DNA of 64,000 nt from Hungatella_A sp034142505. GTDB lineage: Bacteria > Bacillota > Clostridia > Lachnospirales > Lachnospiraceae. Made by a program: the position numbers and the translations under genes. Below the pieces are notes generated by a model. It was not told where the DNA came from. It saw only the letters and a program-made list of their open reading frames with translations, and ran no database searches. The DNA lies in assembly GCA_034142505.1 (NCBI GenBank), contig JAWZDV010000050.1, positions 160,615 through 224,614 on the forward strand, written 5' to 3'. Of the stretch, positions 43,410-52,490 are shown one piece after another; within the stretch, counting starts at the first letter, position 1; every line of letters begins with the position of its first letter.

Positions 43410-44786
43410 ATGATGAAAAAAAATGGGAAAAGATGGGCGGCTCTGGCAGTGGCAGGATGTATGATGGGGACTATGCTAGCAGGCTGCGGGGCTAAAGAAG
43501 AAAAGTCGGCCGGTACGGAGAATCCGGCAGGCACAACCACAGCGGCAGGTGATACGGCAGCCGCTGATTCCGCAGCGCCGGGTGAGAACGTGACACTGCG
43601 CTGTTCCTGGTGGGGCGGCGATACGAGACATCAGGCGATGTTAGACGTGATTAAACTCTATGAGGAGAAGAATCCTAACGTGACCATCGAGGGTGAGTAT
43701 CAGGGCTATGACGGTTATTATGAGAAAATGATGACGACGCTCTCCAGCGGCACGGCACCGGATTTAATGCTGTTTAAGCGGGAATGGCTGGCGGATGTGC
43801 AGGGAGCGAAGCACTACTTGAGTGACTTATCGAAGCTGCCGGTGGACACCTCCACACTGGCGGAAGGACTGCTGGAAAAATCCGGAATGTATGCCGGTGA
43901 GCCGGTGCTGTTTCCGTGTACGGTGACCGGGCAGGTGATGTACGCCAACACGGAGTTTGCATCCGCGTTTGGCGTTGATATAAACAAGGTTTACAGCTGG
44001 GATGAATTTATGGAACTGGGGCAGAAGGTTCATGAGCAGGACGGGGACGCTTACCTGATGACAGCGGATATCGACGTGTTAAACCGTTTGATTATTCCGG
44101 CTTATATCGGCCAGACCACAGGCGGAAGCCTTGTCAATGAGGAAAGCTATGAACTGAATTTCACAGAAGGACAGATGAAGGACGCACTTCAATTGATTCT
44201 GGACCTCTATGATACCAACACGATAGAGCCGTTTGGAGAGGGCGCCGTCTTTGTGGGACAGATGGACCAGAATCCCAAGTGGGTCAATGGGAAGATCGGT
44301 CTGCTGCTGGATATCACAGGCGGTCTGGCGAAATACAAAGCCTCCGTATCTGCTCCCCTCGATGTGATGGCAATTCCGAGAAACAGTGACGCCAAATGCA
44401 GCGGCGTTGATTTTGCCGGCAATACAGGAATGTGCATCAACGACAATTCCCAGAACCGGGAAGAGGCGGCCAAGTTCCTGGATTTCCTGTTAAATGACAA
44501 GGAAGCGGCTTTGATGATCAAGGACGCCTACGGATATAACTCCACATCAACAGCAATTGAAGCGCTGGAGGGTGAAGGACTTGTAGATGCCACATTAAAG
44601 AAAGCGGTGGACCTTGCCCAGAAGGATTCTATGACAATCAATGCCATCAGCTCCAATACCGAGCTGGAGACGGTGAGAAAAGACATTTTACAGGAAGTAA
44701 TCTACCGTGATATCACCCCGGAGGAAGCGGCGAAGGAGATCGTGAGCCAGTATCAGGAACTGCTTTCCGAGTTAAAAGCAAAATAA
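43410..44786 (+). CDS. Sugar ABC transporter substrate-binding lipoprotein (SBP family 1)
   Basis: A 458-residue lipoprotein (lipobox MLAGC, lipidated Cys at residue 26), then a Thr/Ala/Gly-rich spacer. The mature domain is an MBP-like family 1 binding protein: LRCSWWGGDTRHQAMLDV near 65, YEKMMTTLSSGTAPDLM near 105, and DFAGNTGMCINDNSQNREEAA near 335. Such proteins bind oligosaccharides. ATG 43410 is eight bases from AGAAGGGA. It is the first gene of a transporter-enzyme operon. Confidence 0.93.
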   Translation: MMKKNGKRWAALAVAGCMMGTMLAGCGAKEEKSAGTENPAGTTTAAGDTAAADSAAPGENVTLRCSWWGGDTRHQAMLDVIKLYEEKNPNVTIEGEYQGYDGYYEKMMTTLSSGTAPDLMLFKREWLADVQGAKHYLSDLSKLPVDTSTLAEGLLEKSGMYAGEPVLFPCTVTGQVMYANTEFASAFGVDINKVYSWDEFMELGQKVHEQDGDAYLMTADIDVLNRLIIPAYIGQTTGGSLVNEESYELNFTEGQMKDALQLILDLYDTNTIEPFGEGAVFVGQMDQNPKWVNGKIGLLLDITGGLAKYKASVSAPLDVMAIPRNSDAKCSGVDFAGNTGMCINDNSQNREEAAKFLDFLLNDKEAALMIKDAYGYNSTSTAIEALEGEGLVDATLKKAVDLAQKDSMTINAISSNTELETVRKDILQEVIYRDITPEEAAKEIVSQYQELLSELKAK

Positions 44787-44837
44787 GAATCAGTGACAAA
44801 TCAGTAAGGATTATGCCGGTCAGGAGATGGATAGAGT

Positions 44838-45761
44838 ATGAAACAGAGTGCGAATGACAAACGAACAGGGGCACGCCGATACCCCAGGAACTGGAAATGG
44901 GGAGTGTTGTTTATCTGCCCGTGGATTATCGGATTTTTGAGTTTACAGTTGTACCCCTTATTGCAGTCCTTGTTTTTTTCCTTTACCGATTTTTCGATTC
45001 TGTCGGATGGAAAATGGATTGGAATCCAGAATTATGTGAACTTATTTAAAAAAGACCGTTATTTCTGGAAGTCCTTTGGGCTGACTGTGAAATACGCGCT
45101 GATGACAGTACCCATGAAGCTGGTATTCGCGCTGTTTATCGCCATGCTATTAAATATGAAGATCAAGGGGATTAATTTCTTTCGGACGGTCTATTACCTG
45201 CCCAGCATCATGGGCGGAAGTGTGGCGGTTTCCATCCTCTGGAAGTTTATGTTCATGAAAGAGGGCATCATCAACAACGTGCTTGCAAAAGTGGGAATTC
45301 CCGCCGTGAACTGGCTGGGAATGCCGGACACGGCCCTGGTGACCATCAGTCTTTTGGTGGTGTGGCAGTTTGGGTCCTCCATGGTGCTGTTCCTGGCCGG
45401 GCTTAAGAATGTTCCCCAGGACTTATATGAAGCGGCATCCGTGGACGGGGCCTCCAAGGTGAGACAGTTTTTTTCTATCACGCTGCCCATGATCTCGCCC
45501 ATTATTTTCTTTAACTTCATGATGCAGACCATCAATGCGCTTCAGGAATTCACGGCAGTTTCCGTTATCACCAACGGAGGGCCAAATCACGGTACCTATC
45601 TGATGGGGCTCAAGATATATGAGGATGCGTTCTCCTCCCTGAAGATGGGGTATGCTTCTGCTACGTCCTGGATTTTATTCCTGGTAGTGCTGGTTGTGAC
45701 CTCCCTGCTGTTTCGGACTTCGGACGCGTGGGTATTTTATAATGACGGGGGTGCCAATTGA
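44838..45761 (+). CDS. Sugar ABC transporter permease, MalF/UgpA type
   Basis: A 307-residue permease of six membrane helices. Helix 1 is at about 24-46. The coupling motif is in DLYEAASVDGASKVRQFFSITLPMISPIIFF (EAA loop, residues about 200-230), typical of MalF-like carbohydrate permeases. No dedicated ATPase gene follows, so the shared MsmX-type ATPase is probably used (known for this family). CAGGAGATGG lies before the ATG. Its stop overlaps the next start by one base. Confidence 0.92.
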   Translation: MKQSANDKRTGARRYPRNWKWGVLFICPWIIGFLSLQLYPLLQSLFFSFTDFSILSDGKWIGIQNYVNLFKKDRYFWKSFGLTVKYALMTVPMKLVFALFIAMLLNMKIKGINFFRTVYYLPSIMGGSVAVSILWKFMFMKEGIINNVLAKVGIPAVNWLGMPDTALVTISLLVVWQFGSSMVLFLAGLKNVPQDLYEAASVDGASKVRQFFSITLPMISPIIFFNFMMQTINALQEFTAVSVITNGGPNHGTYLMGLKIYEDAFSSLKMGYASATSWILFLVVLVVTSLLFRTSDAWVFYNDGGAN

Positions 45762-46600
45762 TGACAAAATCATGGAAGAAAGGGATTGCATACGCCATTT
45801 TGCTGGGCGTGGGATTCTTGATGATCTACCCGCTGATCTGGCTGTTTTTTGCAACATTTAAGACAAATCAGGAGCTGTTTGGGACATTGTCACTGTGGCC
45901 GGAGAGTTTTTCTCTGGACGGGATTATCAATGGCTGGAAAGGAAGCGGACAGTTTAGTTACACGACTTTTTATAAGAATACATTTTTGATGGTAATTCCG
46001 ACGGTGGTGTTTACGGTGCTGTCCACTGGGATTGTGGCTTACGGGTTTGCCAGATTCAGTTTTCCCTGCAAGAAGATATTGTTTTTGCTGATGATATCGA
46101 CGCTGATGCTGCCGGATTCGGTCATTATCATTCCAAGATATGTGCTGTTTCATAAGTTTGGATGGGTGGATACCTATATGCCCTTCTGGATGCCGGGACT
46201 GCTGGCCTGTTATCCGTTCTTTATCTTTATGCAGGTGCAGTTTTTGAGAGGGATACCGCGGGAACTGGATGAATCGGCTTGCGTGGATGGGTGTAACCCG
46301 TTTATGACTTATGTGAAGATTTTGTTTCCGCTGATGAAACCGGCAGTGTTCTCCGTGATTATTTTCCAGTTTTTGTGGAGATGGAATGATTACTTTAACA
46401 ACCTGATTTATATCAGCAGTGTAAAAAAATATACCCTGTCTCTGGCCCTGAAAATGTCCATTGACGGGACGGGCGCGGTGACTCAGTGGAACCAGGTGCT
46501 CAGTATGTCATTTCTGTCCATGATTCCGCCTACGCTGTTATATTTCTTTGCACAGGAATATTTTGTAGAGGGAATTACCGCCGGGGGTGTCAAGGGATGA
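45761..46600 (+). CDS. Sugar ABC transporter permease, MalG/UgpE type
   Basis: A 279-residue partner permease. Helix 1 is near 12-32. The EAA loop PRELDESACVDGCNPFMTYVKILFPLMKP-like region (split: ELDESACVDGCNPF then ILFPLMKPA) lies near 170-200. The C-terminal QEYFVEGITAGGVKG is the conserved MalG tail. ATG 45761 shares one base with the previous stop; TTG 45758 directly upstream is less likely. It ends in an ATGA overlap with the next gene. Confidence 0.92.
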   Translation: MTKSWKKGIAYAILLGVGFLMIYPLIWLFFATFKTNQELFGTLSLWPESFSLDGIINGWKGSGQFSYTTFYKNTFLMVIPTVVFTVLSTGIVAYGFARFSFPCKKILFLLMISTLMLPDSVIIIPRYVLFHKFGWVDTYMPFWMPGLLACYPFFIFMQVQFLRGIPRELDESACVDGCNPFMTYVKILFPLMKPAVFSVIIFQFLWRWNDYFNNLIYISSVKKYTLSLALKMSIDGTGAVTQWNQVLSMSFLSMIPPTLLYFFAQEYFVEGITAGGVKG

Positions 46601-47259
46601 TGGTTCGCAGACAGTTCCGGGGATGGAATAAGAGGGATATTGCTTCGGAGATGAAGTTTGGAAATGCAGTGGAGGCCGCTAAAATGCAGGCGGCCGGACT
46701 GGTGGAAAAGGGAAGCCTGCTTCTGGCGGCCCTTTTCTGTTATGAATCGATGTGTTATCTTTATTATGAGACATTGGAGGAACGGGTGTATCCCGGAGAT
46801 TTTTTGTGGCCGCTTGAACCTTTTATGAAGCAGTGGCCGGAAGCGGAAGGGAAGACGGCATGGTTGCCGATGTGCTGTGTTTATTATCACAGCGTGCCGG
46901 GACCTGTGGAGGACTGGGAGAGAGGACGCAGCGGGAAAACGAGAGTGGGGCGGATTGCATATCTGTATCCGGAAAAGCTTGCCTCCTATGTGTATTGGCA
47001 TCAGGCAATTGTGGATGAGGGGCTGTTTGAGGGGGATAAGTATCAGTATATCTCGCTGCATGAGACGGTTTTGTTTTCTTATTATGAGGAGCCGAAGGAG
47101 ATGGTTTCAATCCGGGGAGTGGAGGGAAAATCGGAGTCGGAAGCAATCAAAGGGTGGATGGAGCAGAGACCGGAAACCCATTTTGACAGAGAGAGGACAG
47201 GGGGGAGTAACTTTATGGTGATTCCCGCGCTGTTTTCCGTAGGCAGGAGTGATTTGTGA
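46597..47259 (+). CDS. Uncharacterised protein in sugar operon
   Basis: Not confidently recognised. 220 residues, no signal peptide or membrane helix. The C-terminal part (about 118-170: RIAYLYPEKLASYVYWHQ, then YQYISLHETVLFSYYEEPKE) looks like the ferredoxin-like half of dimeric alpha/beta-barrel proteins such as L-rhamnose mutarotase. The N-terminal part has many Leu, Tyr and Cys residues. Overlaps on both sides (ATGA with malG-type, one base with the GH28) show tight coupling, so a role in handling the imported sugar is likely but unproven. Confidence 0.6.
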   Translation: MMVRRQFRGWNKRDIASEMKFGNAVEAAKMQAAGLVEKGSLLLAALFCYESMCYLYYETLEERVYPGDFLWPLEPFMKQWPEAEGKTAWLPMCCVYYHSVPGPVEDWERGRSGKTRVGRIAYLYPEKLASYVYWHQAIVDEGLFEGDKYQYISLHETVLFSYYEEPKEMVSIRGVEGKSESEAIKGWMEQRPETHFDRERTGGSNFMVIPALFSVGRSDL

Positions 47260-48536
47260 TGATATTTAATATTTTGGAGTATGGAGCGGCGGGCGACGGA
47301 AAGACCGATTGCGCCGCGGCGATTCAGAAGGCAATTGATAAGTGCAGTGAGAGCGGCGGCCGGGTGCTGATACCGGCGGGACGGTATCTGTCAGGATTTC
47401 TCCGGCTGAAATCCAATGTGGAGCTGTATCTGGAGCAGGGGGCCGAACTGATATCGGATTTGAGTGACCCGGAGGCCAGGTATTTTCTGTTTGCCTGTCA
47501 TGAGAAGAATATTACGATTGCCGGAAATGGAACGATAGACGGGCAGGGGCGGCTTCGGTTTTGGGATGACAATGCGGACCACGGAGCGCATGAGTGCCCG
47601 CTGAATGTGACCGGGAACCGGCCGCGGACCAGTTATTTTGAGGATATTGAGAATTTGACGGTGCGAGATATCACGTTTTATGACGCGGCTTTCTGGACGC
47701 TTCACATGGCGGGATGCCGGAATGTGATGGTGGACAGTATCCGTATTCTCAACAACGACCGGGGGCCGAACAATGACGGGATTGATCCGGACTGTTGTCA
47801 AAATGTAGTCATTAGAAACTGCATTGTGGAATCGGGGGACGACTCCATTGTGGTGAAGGCGACGAAGGAGATGACAGAAAAGTATGGGTCCTGTGAACAT
47901 GTGGTGATCCAGGGCTGCATCCTGCATTCCAGAGACTCGGCGCTGAAAATTGGGACGGAGAGCTATGGAGATATCCGCAATATCCTGTTTTGCGACTGCA
48001 TTGTCAAAGACTGCTCCAGAGCGGTTGGAATTTGGTCCAGGGATGGGGGAATCATCTCGGATATCCGGATTCATCACGTGATGGGGAATACCAGATGTTA
48101 CGCCGATTGCCCGGAGCGGGATTTTGCACCGAGATGGTGGGGAAAGGGAGAACCATTCTTTCTGTCGGCGACAAAGCGTAACGGGTCGGAGCAGATGCCG
48201 GGGGCGATCCGCGATATTTTTGTGGACCATGTCAGTCTTGTGGCGGAGTCCTGCCTGTTTATGGCCGGGGAACCTTACGCCCCCGTAGAGAGGGTGCGGA
48301 TGAAGGAAGTGGTCATCCGGTGGAAACGCCAGAGCAGCCATACGCCTCATCTGCTTGACGAACAGCCGTCCGGGCGGGATGTGTATGAACATGAGATTCC
48401 CTGCATTTACGGCCGTGATGCCCAAGATATCTTGATTCAGGGGGAGTTTTCGGTTGACACGTCCATGGAGGATGTGATCTGTCGCCGGGAAATCCTTTTA
48501 AATTGTACTGATTTTGTGATTGACGACGTGGGATAA
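47259..48536 (+). CDS. Glycoside hydrolase family 28 (polygalacturonase-like)
   Basis: A 425-residue right-handed beta-helix protein without signal peptide. The start FNILEYGAAGDGKTDCAAAI is typical of pectinase-like helices. GH28 catalytic acids appear in NNDGIDPDC (Asp) and ESGDDSIVVK (Asp-Asp). The usual GHG histidine region reads RDSALKIGTES here, so the His is replaced. GIWSRDGG takes the place of the RIK motif. It may cleave uronic-acid-containing oligosaccharides inside the cell, but altered motifs allow a different specificity. Start ATG 47259 or GTG 47256. Confidence 0.87.
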   Translation: MIFNILEYGAAGDGKTDCAAAIQKAIDKCSESGGRVLIPAGRYLSGFLRLKSNVELYLEQGAELISDLSDPEARYFLFACHEKNITIAGNGTIDGQGRLRFWDDNADHGAHECPLNVTGNRPRTSYFEDIENLTVRDITFYDAAFWTLHMAGCRNVMVDSIRILNNDRGPNNDGIDPDCCQNVVIRNCIVESGDDSIVVKATKEMTEKYGSCEHVVIQGCILHSRDSALKIGTESYGDIRNILFCDCIVKDCSRAVGIWSRDGGIISDIRIHHVMGNTRCYADCPERDFAPRWWGKGEPFFLSATKRNGSEQMPGAIRDIFVDHVSLVAESCLFMAGEPYAPVERVRMKEVVIRWKRQSSHTPHLLDEQPSGRDVYEHEIPCIYGRDAQDILIQGEFSVDTSMEDVICRREILLNCTDFVIDDVG

Positions 48537-48551
48537 GAAGGAGGATGGGCA

Positions 48552-50012
48552 ATGAAAGAGAAGACGAATGTGCTGATGATTTCTGTGGACCAGCTGGGCC
48601 GGAACCACACGGAACTGGGCGGTGATCCAGTGAGCATGATGCCGACTCTGCGATATCTGGCGGAGCATGGGGTTCAGTATGACCACTGTTACAGTGAGTG
48701 TCCGGTCTGTATTCCTGCCCGGCGGAGTTTGATGACGGGGCTTTCGCCCAGAACTCACGGCGACCGTATTTACAATGACACGCTGGCTATGCCGCAGGTA
48801 ACCACGCTGGCCCAGGCATTCCGCAACAATGGCTATCAGGCGTATAGTGTGGGGAAACTCCATGTGTATCCGCAGCGGGACCGGATTGGGTTCGACGATG
48901 CACTGATCGTGGAGGAGGGCAGATATGAATTTGGGGAGGTGGATGACTATCAGATCTGGCTGTCGGGGCGGGGATATACGGGGGAAGAATTTATGCATGG
49001 GATGGGAAATAATATCTACTACACCAGACCCTGGCATCTGCCGGAGGACGTGCATCCCACCAACTGGACAACCAGGAAAATGTGTGAAGCCATCAAGCGG
49101 AGAGATCCGCTGCGGCCTGGATTTTTCTACGTTTCCTATCAGTTTCCCCATCCGCCTCTGGTACCGTTATCCAGTTATCTGGACCAATTCCGTGACGTTT
49201 CCTTGGAAGCACCGTTAGAGGGGGACTGGCTGGGACATTCGGAGATGATAAAAGAACTGACTTCGGCGGCCGCCCCATATACGGACAGAGAAATTGATTT
49301 GGCGAGACGGGCCTACTACGCCCAGTGCACCCATATCGACCACCAGATGCGGCTGTTGATTGGAACTCTGCGGGAGTGCAATCTGATTGACAATACGCTG
49401 ATTGTTTTCTTAAGCGACCATGGGGATATGCTGTTCGACCATCACATGGTGGCGAAACGCAGCTTCTATGAGAGCGCCGCCAACATCCCCATGGTTTTGT
49501 CGGGCCGCCCCGTGCTGGACAGGATTGGGCAGACTGATGGAAGGCTGTGCTGTCTTCAGGATGTAATGCCAACATTGCTGGAACTGTGTGGATTGGAGAT
49601 ACCGGAGACGGTGGAGGGCATTTCCATGGTATCGGAGCGCAGGAGAGATTATCTGTATGGGGAAGTGGGAGAGGGATTAAAGGCTTCCCGGATGATTTGT
49701 GACGAACGCCATAAACTGATTTACTATCCAAGGGGAAATGTGACCCAGTTGTTTGATCTGGAGAGAGATGAGAAGGAACTCCATGACTGTTCCGGTGAGG
49801 AGGAATACCGGGAAACCAGGGAGCGGTTAACGAAAGAGCTGATTCGGAATCTGTACGGAGAAGACACCGCCTGGGTAAAGGAGGGACGGCTTGTGGGAGT
49901 TTCATGTCCCGGCGGGGAACAGAAGCGCACGCCGGATTATGGCCTGTACAACCAGAGGGGATATCACTGGCCCCCGCCAAAAGAATATAGCAGCATCGGG
50001 AAAAATGCCTGA
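48552..50012 (+). CDS. Sulfatase (formylglycine type)
   Basis: A 486-residue cytoplasmic sulfatase. The metal site begins MISVDQLGRNHTELGG. The catalytic motif CIPARRSLMTG has Cys53, to be converted to formylglycine by an anaerobic radical-SAM maturase that is not in the window. SDHGDMLFDHHMVAKRSFYE near 290 supplies Asp and His metal ligands. It removes sulfate from a carbohydrate. Pairing with GH28 and an MBP-like transporter suggests a sulfated glycan is imported whole and processed inside. AGAAGGAGG precedes the ATG. Confidence 0.92.
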   Translation: MKEKTNVLMISVDQLGRNHTELGGDPVSMMPTLRYLAEHGVQYDHCYSECPVCIPARRSLMTGLSPRTHGDRIYNDTLAMPQVTTLAQAFRNNGYQAYSVGKLHVYPQRDRIGFDDALIVEEGRYEFGEVDDYQIWLSGRGYTGEEFMHGMGNNIYYTRPWHLPEDVHPTNWTTRKMCEAIKRRDPLRPGFFYVSYQFPHPPLVPLSSYLDQFRDVSLEAPLEGDWLGHSEMIKELTSAAAPYTDREIDLARRAYYAQCTHIDHQMRLLIGTLRECNLIDNTLIVFLSDHGDMLFDHHMVAKRSFYESAANIPMVLSGRPVLDRIGQTDGRLCCLQDVMPTLLELCGLEIPETVEGISMVSERRRDYLYGEVGEGLKASRMICDERHKLIYYPRGNVTQLFDLERDEKELHDCSGEEEYRETRERLTKELIRNLYGEDTAWVKEGRLVGVSCPGGEQKRTPDYGLYNQRGYHWPPPKEYSSIGKNA

Positions 50013-50021
50013 TGGCAGAAG

Positions 50022-50053
50022 AAGCGGCTGGCTCATGTCAGCCACTTTTTATT
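50022..50053 (+). terminator. Terminator of the GH28/sulfatase operon
   Basis: aagcggctgg (50022-50031) pairs with tcagccactt (50038-50047; one G-U, one mismatch), followed by TTTTTATTTT. Confidence 0.75.
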
Positions 50054-50098
50054 TTCAGTTAAATTTTAGAATTGTTTTATAAATAACAAGCGGAAATA

Positions 50099-50107
50099 TG
50101 GTATACT
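50099..50107 (+). promoter_or_regulatory. Extended -10 promoter of the HK/RR operon
   Basis: TGG-TATACT at 50099-50107, 43 bp before the kinase start; no clear -35. Confidence 0.5.
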
Positions 50108-50150
50108 GTTAATGATATTTTACAACAGTTTATATTGGAGAGGTGCGACT

Positions 50151-51647
50151 ATGAAGATTAAAACGCGTCTTGCCGTTGCATTTCTGACGATCACCGTGGT
50201 GCCGATTACCTTGATCTGGATTGCGGTGTGGGGGCTCAGCAATTATCAGATGAACGCCTTTCGTAAAGCTTACGGGCTGACGGAGCAGATAGATTTGTTT
50301 GGTGGGAATTCTCTTCAGATTTTTAACCGGCTGACGAAGGCAGCCCAGGAAGAAATCCGGGTGAGTCTCCAGACACATCCGGACGACTTTAAGGACCCGG
50401 CTTATTTGACGAAAGTCAATGACGATCTGTTGAAAAAGTATGCTTATCTGATTGTCAGAAGAGACGGAGAGATTATCTATGACGGGGACGTCAATAAGAC
50501 GGATGACGAGAGTATTTATAATGATCTCCTTGCCTATGGTGAGATGGAGAGTGAGATCGAAGGCGGTATTTATCTGGACGGGGATACCCAGCATTTGATT
50601 AAACAGATGGATTTTAAGTATTCGGACGGGTCGGCCGGAAGCGTATTTATTGTGTCCGGTGTGGATGATTACGTACCTGAGATTAAGTCCATGATCTTGG
50701 AAATGCTGCTTACGGGTATTTTGATTCTGCTGATGGCCGGGATTCTGCTGACGGCCTGGGTTTATAAATCGATACTAAAACCGCTTGGAATGCTTCAAAA
50801 GGCAACGAATGAAATTAAGAATGGCAACTTGGATTTTTCCCTTGAGGTGGAGGAGGAGGACGAGATCGGACAGATCTGCCAGGATTTTGAGGAGATGAGA
50901 ATCAGGCTTAAGGAGTCCACGGAGGAGAAGTTCCAGTACGATAAGGAGAACAAGGAGTTAATCAGCAACATTTCCCATGATTTGAAGACGCCGATCACGG
51001 CGATCAAGGGGTATGTGGAAGGGATTATGGATGGGGTGGCTTCTTCGCCGGAGAAGCTGGATAAGTATATCAGAACCATCTATAATAAAGCTAACGATAT
51101 GGACAGGCTGATTGATGAGCTGACATTTTACTCCAAGATTGATACCAACAAGATCCCATATACGTTCACGAAGATTAATGTGGCCGGTTATTTCAGGGAC
51201 TGTGTGGAGGAAGTGGGACTGGATATGGAGTCCCAGAACATTGAGCTTGGGTATTTTAATTATGTGGATGAGGATGTGCTGGTCATCGCGGATGCGGAGC
51301 AGATGCGGCGGGTGATCAACAATATCATCAGCAACTCAGTGAAATATCTGGATAAGAAACGGGGTATTATTAATATCAGAATCAAGGATGTGGGCGATTT
51401 CATCCAGGTGGAGATTGAGGACAACGGCAAAGGGATTGCGGCGAAAGACCTGCCGAATATCTTTGACCGGTTCTACCGGACGGATTCCTCCCGGAATTCT
51501 TCCAAGGGGGGCAGCGGAATCGGGCTGTCGATTGTGCGGAAGATTATTGAGGATCATGGCGGCCGGATTTGGGCCACCAGCAAAGAGGGAATCGGAACGG
51601 AGATTCATTTCGTGTTAAGAAAATATCAGGAGGTTATACAGGAATGA
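50151..51647 (+). CDS. Sensor histidine kinase (HAMP-HisKA-HATPase)
   Basis: A 498-residue membrane kinase. Helix 1 is at about 8-28, the extracytoplasmic sensor about 29-182, helix 2 about 183-205, and HAMP about 205-258. The HisKA box NISHDLKTPITAIKGY has phosphoaccepting H276. The N box is NNIISNSVKYLDKK near 385, the G boxes VEIEDNGKGI and GGSGIGLSIV. GGAGAGGTG precedes ATG 50151. The stop overlaps the regulator start (ATGA). The signal is unknown. Confidence 0.93.
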   Translation: MKIKTRLAVAFLTITVVPITLIWIAVWGLSNYQMNAFRKAYGLTEQIDLFGGNSLQIFNRLTKAAQEEIRVSLQTHPDDFKDPAYLTKVNDDLLKKYAYLIVRRDGEIIYDGDVNKTDDESIYNDLLAYGEMESEIEGGIYLDGDTQHLIKQMDFKYSDGSAGSVFIVSGVDDYVPEIKSMILEMLLTGILILLMAGILLTAWVYKSILKPLGMLQKATNEIKNGNLDFSLEVEEEDEIGQICQDFEEMRIRLKESTEEKFQYDKENKELISNISHDLKTPITAIKGYVEGIMDGVASSPEKLDKYIRTIYNKANDMDRLIDELTFYSKIDTNKIPYTFTKINVAGYFRDCVEEVGLDMESQNIELGYFNYVDEDVLVIADAEQMRRVINNIISNSVKYLDKKRGIINIRIKDVGDFIQVEIEDNGKGIAAKDLPNIFDRFYRTDSSRNSSKGGSGIGLSIVRKIIEDHGGRIWATSKEGIGTEIHFVLRKYQEVIQE

Positions 51648-52333
51648 GAAGGATACTGATTATTGAAGATGAAGAGAGTATTGCGGAGCTGGAAAAGGAT
51701 TATCTGGAACTGAGCGGGTTTGAGGTGGATATTGAAAATGAAGGTACCGCGGGGCTTGCGAAAGCACTTCATGAGGAGTATGACCTGTTTATCCTGGATT
51801 TGATGCTGCCGGGGATGGATGGATTTGAGATTTGCCGGAAGATCCGCGAGGTGAAGAATACGCCGATTATTATGGTATCGGCGAAGAAAGAAGATATCGA
51901 TAAGATCCGGGGACTTGGACTGGGAGCGGATGACTATATCACGAAACCGTTCAGCCCCAGTGAGATGGTCGCCAGGGTGAAGGCCCATATGGCAAGGTAT
52001 GAGAGACTGATCGGAAGCGGGATGCCGGACAATGAAGTGATTGAGATCCGGGGACTGAAGATCGATAAGACGGCGAGAAGAGTCTGGATTAATGGGGAGG
52101 AGAAAAACTTTACCACGAAAGAGTTTGACTTACTCACCTTCCTGGCCCAGAACCCGAACCATGTGTTTACGAAGGAAGAACTGTTCAGCCGGATTTGGGA
52201 TATGGAGTCAATTGGTGATATTGCCACGGTGACGGTGCATATTAAGAAAATCCGGGAGAAGATCGAGTTTAATACGGCGAAGCCCCAGTATATCGAGACG
52301 ATATGGGGGGTGGGGTACCGGTTTAAGGTATAA
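51644..52333 (+). CDS. OmpR-family response regulator; 3' end is the element's insertion site
   Basis: A 229-residue regulator. The receiver domain (1-118) has EDEE at 8-11, phosphoacceptor D52 in LDLMLPGMDG and TKPFSPSE. The winged-helix output domain (about 130-229) ends in the family-typical GYRFKV. The last six codons (TAC CGG TTT AAG GTA TAA) are the left copy of the element's 18-bp core repeat, so the integrated element leaves the protein unchanged. The operon's original terminator now lies beyond the element at 59523. Confidence 0.94.
   Translation: MRRILIIEDEESIAELEKDYLELSGFEVDIENEGTAGLAKALHEEYDLFILDLMLPGMDGFEICRKIREVKNTPIIMVSAKKEDIDKIRGLGLGADDYITKPFSPSEMVARVKAHMARYERLIGSGMPDNEVIEIRGLKIDKTARRVWINGEEKNFTTKEFDLLTFLAQNPNHVFTKEELFSRIWDMESIGDIATVTVHIKKIREKIEFNTAKPQYIETIWGVGYRFKV
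52316..52333. repeat. Left attachment core (attL)
   Basis: taccggtttaaggtataa, identical to 59496-59513. It covers the last codons of the response regulator gene; flanking bases differ from the right copy. Confidence 0.9.
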
Positions 52334-52410
52334 AATGAAATAGAGATACCCTATAGTCCCTTTGTTTATAAGGAAAAATCACACTCTTGCTTTTGAAAAA
52401 CATTCATCAT

Positions 52411-52458
52411 ACTACCAAAAAAACTACCAAAATATTTTGGACTGTGTTATATTGGTAG
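52411..52458. repeat. Recombinase arm-type sites, left end
   Basis: ACTACC at 52411-52416 and 52423-52428 (12-bp step), and an inverted GGTAG at 52454-52458. The same layout occurs at the right end. An extended -10 (TGT-TATATT, 52445-52453) overlaps and may serve int. Confidence 0.65.
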
Positions 52459-52490
52459 AAGCTGATAGGAACACAGGGAAAGGTCAGAAG

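Noticed and set aside
47391..48425. Minus-strand open frame of 344 codons opposite the GH28 gene
   Set aside because: Antisense to a family-typical gene, no start signal and no domain.
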